This document shows, in pieces, positions 18,847-26,298 of a DNA stretch of 64,000 bases. Origin of the DNA: CAVSUB01 sp963816725. GTDB lineage: Bacteria; Acidobacteriota; Vicinamibacteria; Vicinamibacterales; 2-12-FULL-66-21. The notes beneath the pieces are model-generated. The model saw nothing but the letters and a program-made list of their open reading frames with translations. It was not told the origin of the DNA and searched no databases. Location of the stretch: NCBI GenBank assembly GCA_963816725.1, contig CAWFMC010000024.1, positions 217,679 through 281,678 on the forward strand. Reading direction: 5' to 3'. Position 1 is the stretch's first letter; every line of letters begins with the position of its first letter. A program made the position numbers and the translations under genes.

Positions 18847-20820
18847 ATGTCCGAACACGACGAAGGCGCTGCGAGTCTCATCGGGTCCAGCCGCTTGTAC
18901 GTGCCGGACGCCGCTCGCGCCGGGACGACACACTGCGGGAGTGTCGGAGCCTGGGAGGCGCTGCTCGCGAAATCGCGGGAACGGCCCGACGACTTCTGGG
19001 CCGACGCGGCGCGCGAACTGGACTGGATGCGACCGTGGGACGCCGTGCGGGAAGGGTCGTTCCCGCATTTCAAGTATTTCGTCGGCGGCATCGGCAATCC
19101 CTCCGTCAATCTGCTCGATCGCCACCTGGCGCAGGGTGCTGACAACCGCCTCGCGCTGATCTGGGAAGCGGAGGACGGCCAGACGCGGTTCTTCACCTAC
19201 CGCATGCTCTTCGTCGAGGTGTGCAAGTGCGCCAACGTGCTGAAGGGGCTTGGCGTCACGAAGGGAGATGCCGTCGCGGTCTTCACGCCCAACCTGTCAG
19301 AGGCCATCGTCGCCGTCCTGGCCTGCTTCCGGATCGGCGCGCTCTTCAACACCGTGTTCTCCGGCTTTTCGGCTCGCTCGTTGCGAGATCGCCTCGACTC
19401 GTATCAGCCGAAGGTCATCCTGACGGCCGATGAAGGCGTGCGGCGCGGCCAGATCGTGCCGCTCAAGACCACGGTGGATGAAGCCATCCAAGGTCTGCCC
19501 TGCGTCCAGACAGTGATCGTTGTTCGCCGCACGGGCGCAGCGGTGCCGATGCGCGACGGACGCGATCGCTTCTGGCACGAGCTGATGGCGAGCGCGTCAG
19601 CCGACTGCGCTCCCGAGCCGATGGAGGCCAACGAACCAGGGATCGTGTTCTACACCAGCGGCACGACCGGCAAACCCAAGGGCATCGTCCACTCCGCCAT
19701 GGCGTTCGTGGTGAACAACTACGTCTACGCGAAGTACCACATGGACCATCATCAGCACGACGTGCTGTGGTGCACCGCCGACATCGGGTGGCTGACGATG
19801 CACATCTGGGGCATTGTCGGGGCCCTGGCGAACGGCGTGACGACGATCGTGTACGAAGGCGCGATTGACTATCCGACGCCGGCACGGTTCTACCAGATCG
19901 TCGATCGCTACCGGGTGAACAAGATTTTCACCGCACCCACCGCGGTTCGGATGCTGATGCGGCACGGAGAGGCGCTGATGGCGCCCTATGATCTCGCGTG
20001 CCTCGAAGTCGTCGCCCTGGTTGGTGAGCCGCTCAATCCGGAGGCGTGGCACTGGCTATACGAGCGGCTCGGCAAGGCCCGCATCTACGTGAACAACACC
20101 TGGGGGCAGACCGAGCTCTCCGGCTCGCCGCTGGCGGGCGCCGCCTGGCTGACACCGATGAAGCCGGGGTCGTGCGGCCCGCCGTTTCTCGGCGCCGATG
20201 TCGATGTGGTGGACGACCAGGGGCAGCCGGTCGGCGTGAATGCCACGGGAAACCTCGTCATCCGCCGGCCCTTTCCCATGATGCTGCGGACGGTCTGGCA
20301 GGATCCGGAGCGGTTCGTGCGGAGCTACTTCTCGCAGGTGGACGGGTGCTACTTCACCAACGACGCTGTCGTGAGAGACGCCGACGGGCACTTCTGGGTC
20401 ACCGGGCGGGTGGACGACGTGATGAACGTGGCGGGACACCGATTGAGCACCATGGAGATTGAAAGCGCCATCATGGAAAGCCCCGGCGTGGCCGAAGTCG
20501 CCGTCGTCGCCGGTCCCGATGCGATCAAGGGGCTGGTGCCGGTGGCGTTCGTGACCCTCAAAGCCGGCCTGGCCGGATCGCCCGAGATCGAGCGGGCCAT
20601 CCGCGCGCAGGTCGCCCGGAGCATCAGCAAGATCGCCGTGCCGGAGCGGGTGTTCTTCACGGATGTGCTGCCCAAGACGCCGAGCGGCAAGATCATGCGT
20701 CGGCTGCTCAAAGAGATCGTCACCACGGGCGAGGTCGGATCCGACGTCACGGCGCTCGAGGACCGTACGGCCGTCGAGAAGCTGAAGGCGCTCGTGATGG
20801 CGGCGCAGTCCGAGCGATAG
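18847..20820 (+). CDS. AMP-forming acyl-CoA synthetase of the acetyl-CoA synthetase family, altered acyl-pocket motif
   Basis: A 657-residue ligase that adenylates a short carboxylic acid and transfers it to CoA. The N-terminal ACS-type cap is present (FPHFKYFVGGIGNPSVNLLDRHL). The ATP-binding loop is YTSGTTGKPKGIVHS (residues 269-283), CTADIGWLTMH follows, and the C-terminal catalytic-lysine motif is PKTPSGKIMRRLLKE with Lys615. In acetate-specific enzymes the A5 motif reads WWQTE, with a Trp that closes the acyl pocket. Here it reads TWGQTELSG, with Gly420 at that position. This suggests acids longer or bulkier than acetate. It is a single gene with no clear operon partner, so I give no acs symbol. 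Confidence 0.9.
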   Translation: MSEHDEGAASLIGSSRLYVPDAARAGTTHCGSVGAWEALLAKSRERPDDFWADAARELDWMRPWDAVREGSFPHFKYFVGGIGNPSVNLLDRHLAQGADNRLALIWEAEDGQTRFFTYRMLFVEVCKCANVLKGLGVTKGDAVAVFTPNLSEAIVAVLACFRIGALFNTVFSGFSARSLRDRLDSYQPKVILTADEGVRRGQIVPLKTTVDEAIQGLPCVQTVIVVRRTGAAVPMRDGRDRFWHELMASASADCAPEPMEANEPGIVFYTSGTTGKPKGIVHSAMAFVVNNYVYAKYHMDHHQHDVLWCTADIGWLTMHIWGIVGALANGVTTIVYEGAIDYPTPARFYQIVDRYRVNKIFTAPTAVRMLMRHGEALMAPYDLACLEVVALVGEPLNPEAWHWLYERLGKARIYVNNTWGQTELSGSPLAGAAWLTPMKPGSCGPPFLGADVDVVDDQGQPVGVNATGNLVIRRPFPMMLRTVWQDPERFVRSYFSQVDGCYFTNDAVVRDADGHFWVTGRVDDVMNVAGHRLSTMEIESAIMESPGVAEVAVVAGPDAIKGLVPVAFVTLKAGLAGSPEIERAIRAQVARSISKIAVPERVFFTDVLPKTPSGKIMRRLLKEIVTTGEVGSDVTALEDRTAVEKLKALVMAAQSER

Positions 20821-20890
20821 AGAGGTCACGTACAGGCTCCGGCGCATCAAGTAGAATGCCCACGCCGTCGAACCAGCAGGCGCCGCCGCA

Positions 20891-21241
20891 GTGGTGGCGC
20901 CGCGGGTCCGGCCCAATCACACGCAAAACGAGGCGCTGGTGGCTGAGTGGGTGTACACGCAGAACGATCCTGGCGAGGAGCTGGCGCAGCTCCACTACTT
21001 TTCGATCAAGAAGGTCCAGGCCGAAGGCGGCGTCGAGTTCGTGATCACCGTGAAAGAGTTCGCGTCCAGAAACTCAGTGCAGATGCGGTTCTACGCCCAG
21101 GCGGATAAAGAGGTCAACCAGCGGATCGCCCCCTTCCGGCCTTTTGGCTCGGGCGATTCGCTGCTGGCTGCACTCACCGAATGCGTACGCGCCATACGCC
21201 AATATCCCTACGAGCCGGATAACGATCCACCAGAGAAATAG
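20891..21241 (+). CDS. Hypothetical 116-residue protein
   Basis: Starts at GTG 20891. The protein is soluble, without signal or membrane segment, with alternating strands and helices (EELAQLHYFSIKKVQ, GVEFVITVKEF, SVQMRFYAQADKEVNQ, LLAALTECVRAIRQYP). Codon usage looks coding over the whole length and the antisense frames are less protein-like. I do not recognise the family. It follows the acyl-CoA synthetase by 70 bp. An overlapping frame opens at ATG 20856, so the start could also have been shifted by an indel. Confidence 0.55.
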   Translation: MVAPRVRPNHTQNEALVAEWVYTQNDPGEELAQLHYFSIKKVQAEGGVEFVITVKEFASRNSVQMRFYAQADKEVNQRIAPFRPFGSGDSLLAALTECVRAIRQYPYEPDNDPPEK

Positions 21242-21464
21242 GCATTCCCGCCGGAGCATGCGGTGCTTCTACCCGCGTGACCACGCCGCAGTGAGCGACA
21301 GCCATGCGCTTGTGGCGTTCGGGCCCGGGACTGCGAATTACGCAGGCGGTAAGACATTCCCTGAGTCGTAAGGGGTGACCCTGGCGGCGGGCTCACTATC
21401 CCAGCAAATGCTGCGCTCGGAAGAGGCAGCCCGTTTGCCTGTGGGCCGCTCGAAAGGAGTGCCC

Positions 21465-22103
21465 ATGCACTGTCGTGTCTCGCCAGTCATCGTGTCATCC
21501 CTCGCCATCATCGCGTTGACCGCCGGGTGTACGCGCAACGGGTCGATGCCCGACGCCGGCTCGTCGCCGTCGCCGCTGAGCCCCTCCACGGTGTCTTCCA
21601 GCTCGCCGGCAGGCGGCGCCAGCACCGCCGCGACCCGTGCGCTGCCCGATCGCATCGTCACGATGATGGATGCCTGCGATCCGGACACGTTCAACGCGCC
21701 GCCGCCTGCCGGCATCGGCCCCGGGACGTGCGTCCGCTCCGGAGGCGTTCAGTTCGCCACCTTCCTGGAACAGCTTGGCAAGCACGGCGCGGCCGGCGCC
21801 TGGCATTTCGCCCCGCCGGATACCTCCGCGGCGGTCGGTCAGGTGTTCGTGGCGATGAATCGCGGTGGTGAAACCCACACCTTCACAGAAGTCGAGACGT
21901 TTGGCGGCGGTATCGTTCCGCCGCTCAACGATCTCAGTCACAACCCGGTGATGGCGCGCGAATGTGGGGCTCTCGAGCCGGACGACTTCGTTCCACCGGG
22001 CGGGAGCTACCGCGAGGAGCCGCTCGAACATGCCGGTACGGCGAAGTTCCAGTGCTGCATCCATCCGTGGATGAGGCTGGAAGTGAAGGTCGCGGCGAAG
22101 TGA
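21465..22103 (+). CDS. Cupredoxin-like lipoprotein
   Basis: A 212-residue protein with AAGGAG 5 nt before ATG 21465. A lipoprotein signal ends at LTAGC (Cys22), then a Ser/Pro/Gly linker. The C-terminal domain has GQVFVAMNRGGETHTFTEVE (a His at the usual first copper-ligand place) and KFQCCIHPWMRLEVKV, giving Cys, His and Met in the tight C-x-H-x-x-M-like cluster of type 1 copper proteins. I infer a periplasm-facing electron-transfer or copper-binding lipoprotein. The double Cys before the His is unusual. It converges with the sigma-54 regulator gene. Confidence 0.7.
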   Translation: MHCRVSPVIVSSLAIIALTAGCTRNGSMPDAGSSPSPLSPSTVSSSSPAGGASTAATRALPDRIVTMMDACDPDTFNAPPPAGIGPGTCVRSGGVQFATFLEQLGKHGAAGAWHFAPPDTSAAVGQVFVAMNRGGETHTFTEVETFGGGIVPPLNDLSHNPVMARECGALEPDDFVPPGGSYREEPLEHAGTAKFQCCIHPWMRLEVKVAAK

Positions 22104-22166
22104 GCGGTGTCGCCTCGATGGCCACTGACGTGTCGCCGAGGCGCGCGGTACCGGAGAGCGCGGCGG

Positions 22167-23707
22167 TCACGCACCTGATGATCGCGTCTGACCGGGAAGC
22201 AAACCGTAGCGTTTCATCCGGGTGCGCAGCTGCTCGCGGCTGATCTTCAAGGCGGCCGCGGCCCTCGTCTGATTCTGTCCGGCCTGGGCCAGCGCGTTGA
22301 CCAACAGTGATTCTTCCTGGTGCCATAGCGAGAGATCGCCGGCAGGCGGCGCCATCAGGTGCCGGAACCTCCGTCGCGCGGTTGGTCACCGCACCCTCTC
22401 TCGGCAGTAGTCCTTCCAGCTCGCTCGTACGAATCGGACCATCGTCGCCGAGCACCATGACCCGCTCGATCACGTTCTGGAGCTCTCGAACGTTGCCTGG
22501 CCAACTGTGAGCCCGCAGACGTTCCATCGCATCCGGCGTGATCGTCCGCGCTGGCCTTCCCAACTCACGCGCGTAGCGGTCGAGGAACAAGAGGCTGAGG
22601 GGCAGGACGTCCTCAGGGCGATCCCGGAGCGGCGGCAGGATGATGGGGACGACATGAACTCGGAAGTAAAGGTCTTCGCGAAAGCGGCCGGCGCGCACTT
22701 CCGCGAGCAGGTCCCGGTGTGTCGCCGCAATGACCCGCACGTTCACGCGCACGGCGTCGGTCCCCCCGAGCCTGGTGATCTCGTGCTCCTGCAGGACCCG
22801 CAGCAGCTTGACCTGCGCTGCCGCAGGCAGCTCGCCGATCTCGTCCAGGAAGAGCGTTCCGCCCTCCGCAAGTTCGAAGCGTCCGAGGTGGCGACGGTCG
22901 GCGCCGGTAAACGCCCCCTTCTCGTGGCCGAACAGCTCGCTTTCGATCAGACCGTCCGGCAGCGCGCCGCAATTGAGCGCCACGAACGGCTTCTTCGCCC
23001 GCGGCGAGACGTCGTGGATGCGGCGGGCCAGCTGCTCCTTGCCCGTGCCCGTATCTCCGACCAGCAGAATAGTCGTGCGTCCCGCGGCGGCGCGGTCCGC
23101 CTGAGCGATGACGTGACGCATCGCGGCACTCTCCGCGATCAAGGGGCGCGTGTCGTCCTGGCGGGTCCGCCTGAAGACCTCGGTCTCGGTCGACAGCCGG
23201 CGGTACAGGCTGGCATTCTCGACGGCAACGGCGATCACGTTGCAGCAGGTGACGAACGTCGCGAGGGCGTCCAGTTCGGCGGAGTGTGCCGCGCCGGTTG
23301 ACGGCCTCGACGACGCCGACCGCCCGATCATCGACGATGAGGGGGGCAGCGATCAGGAAGTGGACGGTTGCGTTCGCGACCCTATCGACGGCCGAGAGGG
23401 CACGATCGAGATGACCTCCGACCTCCTTCACGACGCACGGCTGTTTCGACGTCAGGACCGTGCCGGCCACGCCCTCGTCATCGGGAAATCGTCGTCCGCG
23501 CAGCGGGTGTCCGGGCGGGCCATCGATCGCTGCGACGATCAACTCATGCGCGTCCGCATCGTGGAGAAGTACGCAACTCGTTTCCGTGCCGGCCGCATCG
23601 GACGCGTACGCCGCGACGCGACCCAGGAGGTCGTCGAGATCGAGGAAGGCCGTGAGCGCGTCTCCGGCGGGCGTCGGTCGGCCGAGATCCCGGGAGTCCG
23701 CCATCAT
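22167..23707 (-). pseudogene. Sigma-54-dependent regulator (GAF - AAA+ - Fis HTH), two frameshifts
   Basis: The N-terminal frame from ATG 23707 encodes a GAF sensor (DLDDLLGRVAAYASDAAG, DDEGVAGTVLTSKQPCVV, APLIVDDRAVGVVEAVN). Near 23300 the reading moves to a second frame, which finishes the GAF helix (LATFVTCCNVIAVAVENASL) and holds the complete AAA+ domain: Walker A GDTGTGKEQL, ESELFGHEKGAFTGADRR with the sigma-54 contact loop GAFTGA, Walker B GGTLFLDEIGEL, and SWPGNVRELQN. Near 22350 a third frame carries the Fis-type HTH (NQTRAAAALKISREQLRTRMKRYGL) to stop at 22167. All domains are well conserved, so an indel error or very recent decay is likely. Confidence 0.85.
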
Positions 23708-23859
23708 GCCTGCATTCTAGACTCAGACTCGCCGGGGCCTGCCGCATACGTGCACGACGGCCAGGGGATCGGTCGGCGTTCTTCGGGGGGAGCGGGGCGG
23801 GGAGGAGCAAGCGGCAGCCCGTCTTGTCGGGGCTGCCGCGTCAGTGCGCGAGTCGACCA

Positions 23860-24267
23860 CTAGCGAGCCGCAATCACAACCTGCTCGACGATTGCGTGGT
23901 TGGCTGCGTATTTCCGATCCTCGGTGGTCCGCGACTTCGCGAACGTCTGGCCTGAGCGTCCGTCCAACCACACCTCGCGAAGCGTGTACTCGCTGCCCTG
24001 CTTGTCGAACACCAGCTTCGGCGTGGTGCTGGACGTGGACTGCGCAGGCTGGCCGAGCACGATGGCCGCGCCCGTCAGGCCTCTGAACACGAGCGTGCTG
24101 TTCTGCGTGGTCACCGTGTAGTGTCCGGCCGGCAGCGCCGCTCCGTTGACCGCGAATGAGAACGGGATCTGGCAGGTGATTTCCGCCGCACCGAGCGAGA
24201 CCGCGAGCGGTGAGAGTACTGCCACGAGCGTCACCGCAGAAAGCACCGACGCGAACCGCTTTGTCAT
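23860..24267 (-). CDS. Small secreted protein of unknown function
   Basis: A 135-residue protein. AAGGAG lies 7 nt upstream of ATG 24267 and a signal peptide ends near SLGAAE. The mature part begins ITCQIPFSFAVNGAALPAGHYTV, a pattern shared by many exported acidobacterial proteins with a (V/I)PF.F...(G)..LPAG.Y.V core, followed by alternating beta strands. I know no function. It stands between two regulatory genes and is transcribed away from the kinase-fold protein at 24646. Confidence 0.75.
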   Translation of the reverse strand: MTKRFASVLSAVTLVAVLSPLAVSLGAAEITCQIPFSFAVNGAALPAGHYTVTTQNSTLVFRGLTGAAIVLGQPAQSTSSTTPKLVFDKQGSEYTLREVWLDGRSGQTFAKSRTTEDRKYAANHAIVEQVVIAAR

Positions 24268-24645
24268 GATGTTCTCCTTGGCCGCCGAAGTTCGCTGGCG
24301 ACCGCGGGCACCAAGTGCAGGTGGCGTGCCGTATGGAGCCGCGCGTGTTCTGGTGCAAACCCGCGAGCCGCGAAGCGCCGCGTGTGGTTGTCCGCAGGCC
24401 GCTGCGTTGATCTACACAACGCTGTGCGTCTTGACACAGCTGCCGACCGCTGCCGCGCGTTGTGAGGCGCCTGGAGTTCCTCAATCAGATCCCCATATGA
24501 ATCAAATCGCCGATAGCGCGCAGACCTGTCCAGGCGCGCACGTGGGCACTGGACAGCCGCCTGGCCGGTTCTCTGCTCGCCGCGCCTGGTGTTTTCATAA
24601 AGTCGAGCTATACTCCTGCGGCTCCATCAAAGTGAGGTCGCTGGC
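24268..24645. other. Divergent intergenic region, nothing recognised
   Basis: A TTGACA occurs near 24431 on the plus strand without a good -10 partner. No gene, repeat or RNA is supported. Confidence 0.35.
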
Positions 24646-25521
24646 ATGAAGAAGCGTCGCCTCGCGCCCGTGTCTCTGTCGGTGTGCTTGATCCTCGTGG
24701 CGCTGCTCTACCAGGCAGTGGGCCACGCCTACCATGCGGCCGCGTATGCGGCCGATCTGACCTGCGCCGAAATCGAGAGCTACCTCAAGACCGCCAAAGT
24801 GCTCTCGCAAAAGGGCATTTCCGTCGGCATCACCGCGCCGTCCCGCGCGATGCTGGACAACGGGACGCTGCAGCACGCGGCATCGATCCAGACCGTCGAC
24901 ATCAAGAAGACGACGTTCGAAGGCAGCCGCGGCACCGAATTGAACTTCCGGGACGCCTGGCAGTTCGATGTCGCCGGGTACGAGCTGGCGAAGATGCTCA
25001 GGCTCAACATGGTTCCCCCGTACGTCGAACGGCGCGTCGCGGGGAAGGACGCCGCCGTGTCGTGGTGGATCAACGACGCGATGATGGAAAAGGATCGGTA
25101 CCAGAAGAAGATTGCGCCCCCCGAACCCGGAAAATGGAATGAGCAGATGTACGCCGCCCGCATCTTCCACGAGCTGATTGCCGACACCGACTTCAACATG
25201 ACCAACATGCTGATCACGAAGGATTGGCGCGTCTGGTTGATCGACTTCACTCGGGCGTTCCGGTTGACGAAGACCATCGCCGACCCGAAGCAGCTGACCC
25301 GCGCCGATCGCACCCTGTTGACCAGCATGCGGGAGCTGACGCAGAGCGGGGCGCAGCAGGCGCTCGGCCGATGGCTGTCGAAGATGGAGATCGAAGGGCT
25401 ACTCGCGCGGCGCGACCAGATCGTGCAGTTCTTCGATCGGGAAGTGGCGGCCAAAGGCGAGGACGCGGTTCTCTACGATCTCCCGCGCAGCCGTGAAGCG
25501 TGCGGCGCGGGCCTCGAGTAA
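24646..25521 (+). CDS. Secreted protein with PI3/4-kinase/HipA-like fold motifs
   Basis: A 291-residue protein starting with a signal peptide or membrane anchor (residues 1-35). The middle reads FDVAGYELAKMLRLNMVPPYVERRV, the pattern (E)(V)AAYxLdrlLgLdmVPP seen in HipA and PI3/4-kinase-like proteins. IADTDFNMTNML follows, with the D-x-x-x-x-N spacing of a kinase catalytic loop, then VWLIDFTRAFR as a DF-type metal-binding motif. The nucleotide-binding lysine is not certain; KKTTFEGSRGTELNF is the likely area. Export of a kinase fold recalls Fam20/CotH-like secretory kinases. Whether it phosphorylates anything is unknown. GAGG precedes ATG 24646. It lies 200 bp ahead of the sigma/kinase operon. 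Confidence 0.7.
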   Translation: MKKRRLAPVSLSVCLILVALLYQAVGHAYHAAAYAADLTCAEIESYLKTAKVLSQKGISVGITAPSRAMLDNGTLQHAASIQTVDIKKTTFEGSRGTELNFRDAWQFDVAGYELAKMLRLNMVPPYVERRVAGKDAAVSWWINDAMMEKDRYQKKIAPPEPGKWNEQMYAARIFHELIADTDFNMTNMLITKDWRVWLIDFTRAFRLTKTIADPKQLTRADRTLLTSMRELTQSGAQQALGRWLSKMEIEGLLARRDQIVQFFDREVAAKGEDAVLYDLPRSREACGAGLE

Positions 25522-25722
25522 TCGCAGGATCGGCGGGGTGATGCGAGCCAACTCATCCATGGTGTTCGCGCGAGTCGGCCGTCCGCGAGTCGGTCGTCCG
25601 TTTGTGCCGGTCCGAACGTTATAGAGCACAGGCGGTGTTCCATGATCGCGGTGACTCCAGCGGAGGGTGATGCAGCGCGTTTATCACGGGCGACGACGGG
25701 ACGTGGCGACACAAGGGCTAAC

Positions 25723-26298
25723 ATGTCCTCTGTCATGGACCCCGAATCGTCACTGGAGCTGGTTCAGCGTGCCGCCGCCGGCGACACGGAAGCGCTCGAG
25801 CGCTTGCTCGCGCGCTCGATCCCGGCTCTGACACGCTGGGCCCGCGGGCGGCTGCCTGGCTGGGCCCGCGATCTCTCCGATACCCAGGATCTGGTTCAGG
25901 AGACGCTGGTCCACACGCTGAAGCATCTGCCGCGCCTGAACTTCGAGCGGGAAGGGGCGTTTCACGCCTACTGCCGTCAGGCGGTCATGAATCGCATCTA
26001 CGACGAGCAGCGCCGCGTGCGCCGGCGTCCGGTGCAGGCCGAGCTCGCCGACAACGTCGTGGCTGGCGATGCCTCGCCGCTGGAGGAGACGATCGGCCAG
26101 GAAGCCCTGGGCCGCTACGAAGCCGCGCTCGCGGAGCTTCGCGACGTCGAGCGGGAGGCGATCATCGCCCGCATCGAGCTGGGACAAACCTACGACGAGA
26201 TCGCGCTCGCGCTCGGCAAGCCGACGCGGGATGCGGCGCGGGCCGCGGTTCAGCGAGCGCTCGTGCGCCTCGCGGCCAAGATGAATCATGGTGGATGA
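25723..26298 (+). CDS. ECF-like sigma factor
   Basis: A 191-residue sigma-70 family protein. Region 2 reads DTQDLVQETLVHTLKHLPRLNF and AFHAYCRQAVMNRIYDEQRR; region 4 reads LRDVEREAIIARIELGQTYDEIALALGKPTRDAARAAVQRAL. Regions 1 and 3 are absent, as in ECF factors. ATG 25723 has AGGG upstream; ATG 25735 is an alternative, and a start at 25642 would add an unlikely leader. No zinc-binding anti-sigma factor follows. Instead the gene overlaps a Ser/Thr kinase gene by 11 bp, the arrangement of kinase-linked ECF groups in which phosphorylation may control activity (inference). Confidence 0.88.
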   Translation: MSSVMDPESSLELVQRAAAGDTEALERLLARSIPALTRWARGRLPGWARDLSDTQDLVQETLVHTLKHLPRLNFEREGAFHAYCRQAVMNRIYDEQRRVRRRPVQAELADNVVAGDASPLEETIGQEALGRYEAALAELRDVEREAIIARIELGQTYDEIALALGKPTRDAARAAVQRALVRLAAKMNHGG

